Shown here: one piece after another, positions 8,529 to 15,639 of the stretch
Layout of the letters: the number at the start of each line of letters is the position of its first letter
Numbering within the stretch: the first letter of the stretch is position 1
Assembly: GCA_964470865.1 (NCBI GenBank)
Contig: CAYYFR010000008.1
Location: 3,745-67,744 of the forward strand
Direction: 5' to 3'
Length of the DNA stretch: 64,000 bases
Origin: JAEUOS01 sp964470865
GTDB lineage: Bacteria; Pseudomonadota; Gammaproteobacteria; Burkholderiales; JAEUOS01
Program-made: the position numbers and the translations under genes
Notes under the pieces: generated by a model
The model's input: only the letters and a program-made list of their open reading frames with translations
Told to the model about the DNA's origin: nothing
Databases searched by the model: none

Positions 8529-9187
8529 CAGGCCACCGCCATGCTGTCGGTCTTTGCCGTACCGGCGTCGGCCAAGCCGAGCGCCGCCGCGGCGCGCCGC
8601 CAGCGTGCGGCCAGGGTCGCGTCGACCGAGCCGTTGGCAGTCATCACGCGGCAGCCACCGGGTTCGATGCGCGTGTCCTCGGTCAGGCGCCACTGCTCGA
8701 TCGCCAGGTCGTCGCCCAGGTGACGCCGCACAAAGTCGATGTCGCCGGGGTTGAGCAGAAGCTGCGGGTGAGCGCCGCCGTCGGCCAGGTCGAGCGCCTC
8801 GCGCACCGCGGGCAGCAGCGACTGCGGATTGTGTGTGAGTTCGGTGCGCAGGACGTGTTGCGCGATTTCTGTGGCAAGCGCCAGGAGTGCTTGCGCGGTT
8901 TCATCGCTGAGCGCCACCCGCGCACGATCGAGCGCACCTGCCAGGGTGCGCAGGTGCGTGGTCTCGGCGCTCAGCGCATCACGCGCATCGGCACGCCCGC
9001 TGGCGAAGCCGGCGTTGTAGCCCTCGCTGCGCGCACTTTCGGTCAAGCGCGCCAACTCAGCCCCGCTGATCATCGCCCGTGACGCAGGCTCGGGCGCTTC
9101 GTCCGCTTGCGTCGACAGGGTTGCGAACTGCCATCGCTGATAACTGCTGGCACCGCTTACGCCTTGTTTAGACGAAACTGTCGTCAC
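8528..9187 (-). CDS. fliH: Flagellar assembly protein FliH
   Basis: 219 aa. FliH dimer binds and restrains FliI and docks it to FliN. Seen: a GAELARLTESARSEGYNAGF helix, then the glycine-bearing segment FASGRADARD, and the C-terminal domain with TEIAQHVLRTELTHNPQSL and VRRHLGDD. The best start is GTG at 9187, which overlaps the fliG end by 20 bases. No ATG gives a sensible N-terminus; the next ATG would remove about 40 residues. Confidence 0.9.
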   Translation of the reverse strand: MTTVSSKQGVSGASSYQRWQFATLSTQADEAPEPASRAMISGAELARLTESARSEGYNAGFASGRADARDALSAETTHLRTLAGALDRARVALSDETAQALLALATEIAQHVLRTELTHNPQSLLPAVREALDLADGGAHPQLLLNPGDIDFVRRHLGDDLAIEQWRLTEDTRIEPGGCRVMTANGSVDATLAARWRRAAAALGLADAGTAKTDSMAVA

Positions 9188-10163
9188 CTGAGCCTCCGAG
9201 CACGATTTGTCCCTCGTCGGCCAAGCGCCGCACGATTTTGAGAATTTCCTTCTGTTCCGCTTCGACGTCGGACAAGCGTACCGGGCCGCGCGATTCGAGG
9301 TCTTCCTTGAGCATCTCGGCGGCACGCGAGGACATGTTGCGCAGGATCTTCTCGCGCAGGTCGGGTGGTGCGCCCTTGAGTGCCACCACCAGGGATTCGG
9401 ACTGCACTTCCTTGAGCACGGCCTGAATGCCGCGGTCATCGACATCCATCAGGTTCTCGAAGACGAACATTTCGTCCATGATTCCCTGGGCGATGCCGTC
9501 GTCGACGCTGCGTACTGCTTCGAGAATCGACGCCTCGGAGGTGCCGCCGACGAAATTCAGAATCTCGGCGGCGATGCGCACCCCTCCCAGAGCGGAGGTG
9601 CCGATCTGCTGCGATCCGCTGAACACTTTCGTTATGGTCTCGTTGAGTTCATGCAGTGCGCTCGGGTGAATTCCGTCAAGAGTCGCGATGCGCATCACTA
9701 CATCAGCGCGCACGCGCTCGGTGAGCACGTTCAGGACCGCGGCCGCGTGATCGCGTTCAAGGTGTACCAGGATCGAGGCAATGATCTGCGGGTGCTCGTT
9801 CTTCACCAGTTCGGCCACCGAGGCGGCATCCATCCATTTCAGGCTCTCGATGCCGGCGCTGTCGCCGTTGTGCAGAATGCGGTCGAGCACCAACTTGGCT
9901 TTCTCCTGGCCCAGGGCGCGGTTGAGCACCGAGCGTATATAGTCGTCCGAATCAAGGCCGATCGAGGTCTGCTCGCCGGCCTGCGTGCTGAACTTGGTCA
10001 GCACCGAATCGATTCTTTCGCGCGATACGTTCTTCAGGGCAGCCATTGCCGTGCCCAGCTTCTGCGCTTCCTTGGGCGAGAGCAGTCTGAAGACTTCCGA
10101 TGCCTCCTCTTGGCCCAGAGACATCAGCAGGATCGCGCCTTCGTCGACGCCGGCGTCACTCAT
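9168..10163 (-). CDS. fliG: Flagellar motor switch protein FliG
   Basis: 331 aa rotor protein that contacts the stator and connects the MS-ring to FliM. The N-terminal domain begins EGAILLMSLGQEEASEVFRL. The middle domain has EHPQIIASILVHLERDHAA (the EHPQ motif). The C-terminal domain carries FVFENLMDVDDRGIQAVLKE and a charged torque helix near KEVQSESLVVALKGA. Full length and intact, which contrasts with the damaged fliM of the same operon. Confidence 0.98.
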   Translation of the reverse strand: MSDAGVDEGAILLMSLGQEEASEVFRLLSPKEAQKLGTAMAALKNVSRERIDSVLTKFSTQAGEQTSIGLDSDDYIRSVLNRALGQEKAKLVLDRILHNGDSAGIESLKWMDAASVAELVKNEHPQIIASILVHLERDHAAAVLNVLTERVRADVVMRIATLDGIHPSALHELNETITKVFSGSQQIGTSALGGVRIAAEILNFVGGTSEASILEAVRSVDDGIAQGIMDEMFVFENLMDVDDRGIQAVLKEVQSESLVVALKGAPPDLREKILRNMSSRAAEMLKEDLESRGPVRLSDVEAEQKEILKIVRRLADEGQIVLGGSGDDSFV

Positions 10164-11782
10164 TGATTGACCCAGTTGCGCACCACGTTGGCTACCACCT
10201 TTGGATCCTGTTTGGCCAGGGCGCGTGCATTGTCAAGCGGGCTTGGCAGGGCTGCGGCACCCGGCGCCGCCGCTTCGATCTCGCGACGCTGCTCAGGCGA
10301 GGGCTCAGGCGGCCGATGGGCCAGGATCTGCCGCAACAGCGGGCGCAGCACACCCAGGAGGATGTACAGCACAACGGCTGCAATCAGCGCCTGCTTGCCC
10401 AGGTCCTTGATCAGGCTGAGATTGTCGGCCTGCTTCCAGATCGGCACTTCAGGCAGCACTTCGACCTCGCGCGGAGTGAACGCCGCGTTGAGAACGTTGA
10501 TCGAGTCGCCGCGGTCCTTGGAGAAGCCCATGGCCTCCTTGACCAACGCGTCGACCTTGGTGACCTCTTCTGCCACCAGCGGAACCGCCGGCGCGCCGGG
10601 TTTGGCGCCGGCCGGCTTGCGATGATTGAGGATCACCGCAACCGACAGTCGCTTTACCGCGCCGGTGGCGCTCTTGACGCGACGCACGGTCTTGTCGATT
10701 TCGTAGTTGGTGACCGATTCGCGGCGGCCGCCGCTTCCATTCGCACCCGCAGCGCCAGGCACCGGGTTGGTGGGAGCGCCGGCGATTTGCGCATTCCCCG
10801 CCGGTGGCGGCTGGTTCGACAAGGCGCCGGGCACGCCGGCAGCCGCGCCGGCACCGCTGCCTGCCTCGCTGATTTGCTGGCTGCGCACCACCGCTTCGTC
10901 CTTGCCCTGGTTCGGCTTGAAGTTCTCCGAGGTCTGTTCGGTCTGGTTGAAATCGATGTCGGCGGTGACCTGGGCGCGCACGTTGTCGGCGCCATACAGC
11001 GGCGTCAGGATTTCCATGATGCGCTTGACGTGCGCCTGCTCGACCTGCTGCACGTACAAGAGCTGGGTCGCATCGAGCTGGCCGCCGGCGGCGTTCTCGG
11101 GGGCGGGCGAAAGCAGGTTGCCGTTCTGGTCGACGATGCTGACATTTTTCGCCGGCAGATCCGGCAGGCTCGACGACACCAGGTGCATGATGCCCGAGAC
11201 CTGCGAGCGCTCGAGCGTCTTGCCGGCATACACCGAGAGCAGGACCGATGCAGTCGGCCGCTGCTGCTCGCGCATGAAGATCGAGGTCTTGGGAATGGCC
11301 AGGTGCACGCGCGCGGACTGCACCGCAGCCAGCGACTGGATCGATTTGGTCAACTCTCCTTCAAGCGCGCGCTGGTAGTTGACCTGTTCCTGGAACTGGG
11401 TGGCGCCGAACTTCTGGTTGTCGATCAGATCAAAGCCGACGTTGCCGCCCTTGGGTAATCCGGCGGAGGCCAGCTTGAGACGGGTTTCGTGCACCAGAGG
11501 CGCAGGTACCAGAATGGCGCCACCATCCGCCATCTTGTACGGTACGCTCTGCTGATTGAGCGCGGCGATGATCGCGCCGCCGTCCTTGTCCGGAATCTGG
11601 CTGAACAGGATTCGATAGTCGGGGGCCTGGCTCCAGATCCAGGCGGCGCTGAGAATCGCTATCGAGGCCGCAGTGCCGATCATGCTGGCGATCTTGTTGC
11701 CTGCGGGAAGCGCGCGCCAGCCGGCCAAAAGGTTGCTGCCCGGCAGGGTGCTGCCGGCGATTGCCAATGCGTTGTCTGCCAT
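10160..11782 (-). CDS. fliF: Flagellar MS-ring protein FliF
   Basis: 540 aa. Forms the MS-ring, the base on which the export gate and C-ring assemble. Two membrane helices (residues ~28-48 and ~460-480) enclose a large periplasmic part with the YscJ/FliF ring-building domain. The proline- and glycine-rich loop (~310-345) is normal for the family. The C-terminal tail DPKVVANVVRNWVNQ is the FliG-binding segment. The start at 11782 (MADNALAIAGSTL) has no clear Shine-Dalgarno; an upstream ATG at 11881 would add an arginine-rich, unlikely leader. First gene of the fliFGHIJK operon. Confidence 0.96.
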   Translation of the reverse strand: MADNALAIAGSTLPGSNLLAGWRALPAGNKIASMIGTAASIAILSAAWIWSQAPDYRILFSQIPDKDGGAIIAALNQQSVPYKMADGGAILVPAPLVHETRLKLASAGLPKGGNVGFDLIDNQKFGATQFQEQVNYQRALEGELTKSIQSLAAVQSARVHLAIPKTSIFMREQQRPTASVLLSVYAGKTLERSQVSGIMHLVSSSLPDLPAKNVSIVDQNGNLLSPAPENAAGGQLDATQLLYVQQVEQAHVKRIMEILTPLYGADNVRAQVTADIDFNQTEQTSENFKPNQGKDEAVVRSQQISEAGSGAGAAAGVPGALSNQPPPAGNAQIAGAPTNPVPGAAGANGSGGRRESVTNYEIDKTVRRVKSATGAVKRLSVAVILNHRKPAGAKPGAPAVPLVAEEVTKVDALVKEAMGFSKDRGDSINVLNAAFTPREVEVLPEVPIWKQADNLSLIKDLGKQALIAAVVLYILLGVLRPLLRQILAHRPPEPSPEQRREIEAAAPGAAALPSPLDNARALAKQDPKVVANVVRNWVNQ

Positions 11783-11991
11783 GAAATACGTGTCCCGGGT
11801 GATACGAGGCTTGAGCACGATTATGCGAATCCCGGTACTGCGCCAAGAGGCGAGAAGAGCGGCTTTTGTCCGGCAATTCACGCCGCGCGCGCAGCGCTTG
11901 CGGGGCTAAGCTTGCCGTACTCGTGATCCAGGGGGGCGCTTCGGCCGACACAGTGCCGCCGCTCCCGACACGCCGCGAAAGGGAGTGCCGC
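11783..11991. promoter_or_regulatory. Divergent fliF / fliE spacer
   Basis: 209 bases between two divergent class II flagellar starts, so promoters for both should lie here, presumably FlhDC-activated. I see no convincing sigma-28 site. GAAAGGGAG just upstream of the fliE ATG serves as its ribosome binding site. Confidence 0.4.
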
Positions 11992-12300
11992 ATGGATGCA
12001 ATCAGTTCGATTTCCGCCGCCGGACGCGCGCTTGCCGCGCCTGCGATGCAGAGCGCTTTGACGAGCGCGCCCGCGGGCGCCAGCTTCGGTGATGCGCTAA
12101 GGGATGTGCTGGAGGGGGTGAATCGTGCCCAGGCCGATGCCAATGAGATGGGCAAGCGCTTTCAGTTGGGCGACACCAGCGTCAGTCTTGAAGAGACCAT
12201 GATCGCGATGCAGAAATCAAGCATCTCGTTCCAGGCCGTGGTGCAGGCACGCAATCGGCTGATGTCGGCCTATCACGACATCATGAACATGAGCGTTTGA
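11992..12300 (+). CDS. fliE: Flagellar hook-basal body complex protein FliE
   Basis: 102 aa. FliE joins the MS-ring to the proximal rod and is the first exported component. The conserved C-terminal half is present: SFGDALRDVLEGVNRAQADA, then TSVSLEETMIAMQKSSISFQ and ARNRLMSAYHDIMNMSV. The start at 11992 follows GAAAGGGAG. Transcribed divergently from fliF. Its last 55 bases reappear after the N gap immediately downstream, an assembly effect and not a second gene. Confidence 0.97.
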   Translation: MDAISSISAAGRALAAPAMQSALTSAPAGASFGDALRDVLEGVNRAQADANEMGKRFQLGDTSVSLEETMIAMQKSSISFQAVVQARNRLMSAYHDIMNMSV

Positions 12301-12400
12301 NNNNNNNNNNNNNNNNNNNNNNNNNNNNNNNNNNNNNNNNNNNNNNNNNNNNNNNNNNNNNNNNNNNNNNNNNNNNNNNNNNNNNNNNNNNNNNNNNNNN
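12301..12400. other. Assembly gap, 100 N
   Basis: 100 unknown bases directly after the fliE stop. Because the same 55 bases flank it on both sides, two overlapping contig ends were probably scaffolded rather than merged, and the real gap is likely zero or negative. Confidence 0.98.
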
Positions 12401-12455
12401 GGCACGCAATCGGCTGATGTCGGCCTATCACGACATCATGAACATGAGCGTTTGA
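12401..12455 (+). other. Duplicated contig end: second copy of the fliE 3' end
   Basis: These 55 bases are identical to 12246-12300, including the fliE stop codon. Treat as an unmerged overlap, not as a gene fragment. Confidence 0.9.
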
Positions 12456-12484
12456 GGTTTCGAGGGCAAGCGCTTCACCGCCTC

Positions 12485-12529
12485 CGTCAGGCTCAACCCC
12501 GTCAGGCTCAACCCCCTCAGGCTCAACCA
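12485..12529. repeat. Three tandem 15-bp repeats at the ycgR 3' end
   Basis: Unit CGTCAGGCTCAACCC, three copies, the third with two changes. They sit between the fliE end and the ycgR end, and the last unit covers the ycgR stop codon. Confidence 0.85.
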
Positions 12530-13257
12530 AGGGCGCGGCGCGTTCGCTCAAGCTGGCTGATGTATCGCTGCAACAGGCTTTCCACTGTGCCTGCCAAATA
12601 GAGGAAGCGGCAGCCATAACGGATACGGTCACCGGCCGGACCCTGGTTGCGCAGTTCGATCGTCGTGGTGATGTCGCCATGTTCCGGCAATTCGATGCGG
12701 CAGTTCTCGAACACCGTGCCGGCGGCGAATATTTCGTAAGCGCGACCGGCCAGCATGGCGACCCCGCCAACGCTCAAATCGTCGATCACGAATCGCGCAA
12801 GCTCGCCGTCCGGCATGGGTACCTGGCACGCCAGTGGGGCCCCCTGCGGCGCGGCCACGCGGAAAAAATTGCGTCTCTGCAGGCGCAACACCGACTGCGG
12901 CAGCCGGGTGCGCAAAGCCGGGTGGGTCTCGAAGCGCGTCGACTCGGCGCGCTGCGTCGAGAACTGCGTCTTGATCTGGTCGACAAAGGTCACGAAGGTC
13001 AGGCGCCCTGCTGCTTCGATCGCGTGGTTGATCGATGCATCTTGCGCCGGATCGAACACCAACTCTTCGAAGTCCGGGTTCAAGCGCAGGAGGCTGGTAA
13101 CGATGAAGCCGTCGGCGGGGCCGAAATACAAGGTCACCAACAGGCGTCGCTCGATCACTTCGCGCAGGATGGCGGTGATCTCGTGGCGCGACACCACCTG
13201 AAACTCCTGATTGGCGGCATCCTCCGGTTCGGGTTGCGCGGTGGTACGACTGCTCAC
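12523..13257 (-). CDS. ycgR: YcgR-like flagellar brake protein (PilZ domain)
   Basis: 244 aa. N-terminal YcgR domain (~20-120) and C-terminal PilZ domain with the c-di-GMP-binding RRNFFR (residues 128-133) and DLSVGG (160-165) motifs both intact. YcgR with bound c-di-GMP slows or biases the motor by contacting FliG, FliM or MotA. Its start overlaps the small FlhB-like gene by 4 bases. It ends an operon running from the flagellins and so would be made late in assembly. Several GGDEF/EAL proteins lie in the same window, so a local c-di-GMP input is plausible. Confidence 0.93.
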   Translation of the reverse strand: MSSRTTAQPEPEDAANQEFQVVSRHEITAILREVIERRLLVTLYFGPADGFIVTSLLRLNPDFEELVFDPAQDASINHAIEAAGRLTFVTFVDQIKTQFSTQRAESTRFETHPALRTRLPQSVLRLQRRNFFRVAAPQGAPLACQVPMPDGELARFVIDDLSVGGVAMLAGRAYEIFAAGTVFENCRIELPEHGDITTTIELRNQGPAGDRIRYGCRFLYLAGTVESLLQRYISQLERTRRALG

Positions 13258-13547
13258 GTTTTCTTTCCGGTTGTTTCGGTCTCCAGGCGATAAACCCAGG
13301 CCAGTAGTTCGGCGATCGCAGTGTATAACAGCGGCGGAATATCACGATCAAGATCGACTTGCATCAGCATGCCGACCAGTTCGCGTGACTCGTGCACATG
13401 GACGCCGGCCTCGCGTGCACGGCGGATGATTTCCTGTGCCACCAGGCCGTCGCCCTTGGCAACCACGCGCGGCGCACGCTTGCCTTCGTGGTAGGTCAGC
13501 GCGACGGCATGCGCAAGGTCGGGTGAATCCGCCGACATCTGGATCAT
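13254..13547 (-). CDS. Small FlhB-like protein (FlhB cytoplasmic C-terminal domain only)
   Basis: 97 aa resembling the part of FlhB that follows the autocleavage site: AVALTYHEGKRAPRVVAKGD then AQEIIRRAREAGVHVHESREL and IPPLLYTAIAELLAWVYRLE. It aligns with residues ~274-360 of the full FlhB here but has no membrane part and no NPTH. Such stand-alone FlhB-C homologues (FhlB/YlqH type) are known and can partly substitute for the cleaved FlhB C-terminus. ATG overlaps the upstream stop as ATGA. Its place beside a second FliK-like gene suggests a role in substrate switching, which is inference. Confidence 0.88.
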   Translation of the reverse strand: MIQMSADSPDLAHAVALTYHEGKRAPRVVAKGDGLVAQEIIRRAREAGVHVHESRELVGMLMQVDLDRDIPPLLYTAIAELLAWVYRLETETTGKKT

Positions 13548-14692
13548 GGCTGGATGCGCAGGCCGTAGAGGCGAATGCCGGCTGCGGCCAATGCTTCGCC
13601 GAGGAGGTTGGTATGGGCACCTAGCTGCGAGGCAAGCGCCGGCGCGGCGTGAAACACCAGTTGCAGGCGATCGCCGGCGAGGGCGATCCTGGCTTCAAGT
13701 TTTCCCAGGCGCGGCAATTCCAGAGCCAGGCGGGTGGCCCACAGCGCAGCGTCGCTGGCCCACAGCGCAGCGTCGCTGTCCCACAGCGCAGCGTCACTGG
13801 CCCCATCCTCAGTTTCCTGCCGCGGGCGGTCTTGGTCAATCTGCTGGCGCATCTCCAGTAGCACGGTCTGGCCAGGCCAGGCGTCGATCGCAACGCTCAG
13901 GCTGCGATGTTCGAGCATGACCAGTTGTTCGCGCACGATCGATTGCAGCTCGGCTGGGACCAGTGTTGCTGGCGCTGGCGTGGCCGCCGGGATGCGCGCG
14001 GCGCTGTCGTTGCCGGGCATGCTGACGGCAGCAGCAACGGCGCCGGAGGCCGATGCGCTCACGGCTTGCGGCTCGCGCCGCAACTGGTTCAGCGGATACT
14101 GGCCGCGGCACCAGCGCGCCACATGCGACTCATAAAACATGCCGCTATCGCGTACCAGCGCGCTCAGTGCGGCGGCGAAAGCAGGGGCGCTCTGAACGCT
14201 GGCGGCGACCGCGCCCAGGGTTAGCGGGCGCGCGTCGGTGCTTGCGACTTCGCTGAGTTGCTGGGCCAGCGAACCCAGCATGACTTGCGCTGCGCGCTCA
14301 GGCGCGGCCGCTGCCATCGGCGCGGCGCTTGCGGCGGCGGCATTTGCGGCTGCCACCGCGGCGGCTGTGGCGTTGCTGCCAGCGGCGCTGGCGGCGAAGC
14401 GCAACATGACCGCCTGGCCATTTTCAGGCAGGCGCGCGGCAACGCTGTAGCGCTCGCCGGCGATGTCGACGATGCCGCGGGTGTCATCCAGCCGGGCCAG
14501 CACGACGGCGGGCAACACGCGGCCGGCAAGGCGATGCAGCAATTCGTTGCCGTCTCGTCCCGCGCTTTCCGGGCTGATTGCGCTGACAGCAGCCACTGCG
14601 CCAGGCGCGGCGATGCCGGCATTGCCGGCCTGGATCACGCGTCGAGCCGCTGCCGTCGCAAGTTGCGCGTTGACGGGGGCGGTGATCAACAT
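13544..14692 (-). CDS. FliK-like flagellar protein (second hook-length-control homologue)
   Basis: 382 aa. The first ~250 residues are Ala-rich and low complexity. The C-terminal ~70 residues (LELPRLGKLEARIALAGDRL, then LLGEALAAAGIRLYGLRIQP) look like the FliK hook domain. It is distinct from the FliK at 5274-6461. Residues ~295-320 hold a three-fold SDAALW repeat encoded by 21-bp tandem units. It lies four bases after fliT and is coupled to the FlhB-C-like gene, making a FliK-like/FlhB-like pair. The start at 14692 avoids a shadow extension over fliT. Confidence 0.75.
   Translation of the reverse strand: MLITAPVNAQLATAAARRVIQAGNAGIAAPGAVAAVSAISPESAGRDGNELLHRLAGRVLPAVVLARLDDTRGIVDIAGERYSVAARLPENGQAVMLRFAASAAGSNATAAAVAAANAAAASAAPMAAAAPERAAQVMLGSLAQQLSEVASTDARPLTLGAVAASVQSAPAFAAALSALVRDSGMFYESHVARWCRGQYPLNQLRREPQAVSASASGAVAAAVSMPGNDSAARIPAATPAPATLVPAELQSIVREQLVMLEHRSLSVAIDAWPGQTVLLEMRQQIDQDRPRQETEDGASDAALWDSDAALWASDAALWATRLALELPRLGKLEARIALAGDRLQLVFHAAPALASQLGAHTNLLGEALAAAGIRLYGLRIQP
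13737..13799. repeat. Three tandem 21-bp repeats inside the FliK-like gene
   Basis: Unit GCCCACAGCGCAGCGTCGCTG, in frame on the minus strand, giving repeated SDAALW heptad-like units. Two copies are identical and the third has two changes. Copy-number change would be in frame (7 residues per unit). Confidence 0.9.
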
Positions 14693-14696
14693 CTGG

Positions 14697-15020
14697 CTAG
14701 CGCAATTCCGAGCGGTAGGCGTTGCGGATGCGGCGTTCGCCGCTGGCGCCGGCCAGCAGTTGTCCCAGACGCTGCAACCACGGTGTGGTGAGCGCGCGAA
14801 CCTCGGCATCGTGCGCCAGGATCTCACTGAGAATGTGGATGCGCTGTTTCGCATCAGCGTTTTCGGCTCCGCTGGCTTGCTGATGTACCTGCAAGTCGGC
14901 GACGCACCGTGCGCATTCCGCCTCGGCTCTCACAAGTGCGTCCCAGTCACCGCTGCGGGCGGCGCTGACCATCCTGCTGCTGGCCTCGGCGATCGAATGG
15001 TAGTAGTCGATGGTTTTCAT
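14697..15020 (-). CDS. fliT: Flagellar protein FliT (FliD chaperone)
   Basis: 107 aa, mostly helical. FliT is the export chaperone of the cap protein FliD and in enterics also restrains FlhDC. The sequence begins MKTIDYYHSIAEASSRMVSA, and the family-typical C-terminal helix with ERRIRNAYRSELR is present. Similarity is weak, as is usual for FliT; its place directly after fliS in a fliD-fliS-fliT order carries the call. The start at 15020 was chosen over an upstream shadow extension that would overlap fliS. Confidence 0.82.
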   Translation of the reverse strand: MKTIDYYHSIAEASSRMVSAARSGDWDALVRAEAECARCVADLQVHQQASGAENADAKQRIHILSEILAHDAEVRALTTPWLQRLGQLLAGASGERRIRNAYRSELR

Positions 15021-15139
15021 GGATTGGGTCGGCAGTTCAACGCAAAATTGTGAAGCCTTCGAATTGCAGGTCTGGCGCTCTTCGCGCAGCTTGCATTTCA
15101 GGTCAGGACGGGCCGCCGGCATGCACGCGCGAAGTCGGT

Positions 15140-15538
15140 TCAGGCGCCGCCGCGGGCGACGATTTCGTCCCACGCCGACTTCAGTTCAAGCAGCAGGCCG
15201 CGTATTTCATCGAGGATTGCAGCATCGTTGCGGGCGCTGCCTTGCAGCAGGCGGCGCGTCATGTAGTCATACAGGTCGGCCAGGTTGGCGGCAATTTCGC
15301 CAGCGCGCAAATTCAGCGGCGCGCGCAGGCCTTCGTCGATGATGCGGATGGCGCGTGTGATGCTACGGTTCTTGGCTTCAATTTCGCCGGCGCGCATTTC
15401 GGTGGCGGCGCGGCCGATCGTCTCGATCGCACCTTCATAGACCATGATTACCAGATCGATGGGGCGCGCGCCGGAGACGCCACTTTCGACCGCTACCTGG
15501 TGGTAGCTGGCGGCGGCATTACGATAGGCTGCGAACAT
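15140..15538 (-). CDS. fliS: Flagellin export chaperone FliS
   Basis: 132 aa. FliS binds the flagellin C-terminus and prevents premature filament assembly. Clear signatures: AAYRNAAASYHQVAVESG, then RPIDLVIMVYEGAIETIGRA, NRSITRAIRIIDEGLRAPLN, and LADLYDYMTRRLLQGSARND. The start at 15538 has AGAGAG about eight bases upstream; the in-frame ATG at 15556 lies before that site. It sits between fliD and fliT. Confidence 0.97.
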   Translation of the reverse strand: MFAAYRNAAASYHQVAVESGVSGARPIDLVIMVYEGAIETIGRAATEMRAGEIEAKNRSITRAIRIIDEGLRAPLNLRAGEIAANLADLYDYMTRRLLQGSARNDAAILDEIRGLLLELKSAWDEIVARGGA

Positions 15539-15639
15539 GGAGTTCTCTCTTGACATGGCGTTTGGATGCCTCAGTTAACGTCCGCGCGCCGGGGAAGTTA
15601 ACCGGCAAGTGCCACGCAAGACGGCAGATTCGCGCATCA

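Noticed and set aside
10100..11458. 452-codon open frame on the + strand
   Set aside because: Antisense of fliF/fliG with no recognisable domain.
12401..12455. Second fliE fragment
   Set aside because: Identical over 55 bases and next to a scaffold gap; an unmerged overlap, not a duplicated gene.
12485..13799. Possible CRISPR array from the short repeats
   Set aside because: Units are 15 and 21 bp, directly adjacent without spacers; the 21-bp set is in-frame coding sequence.
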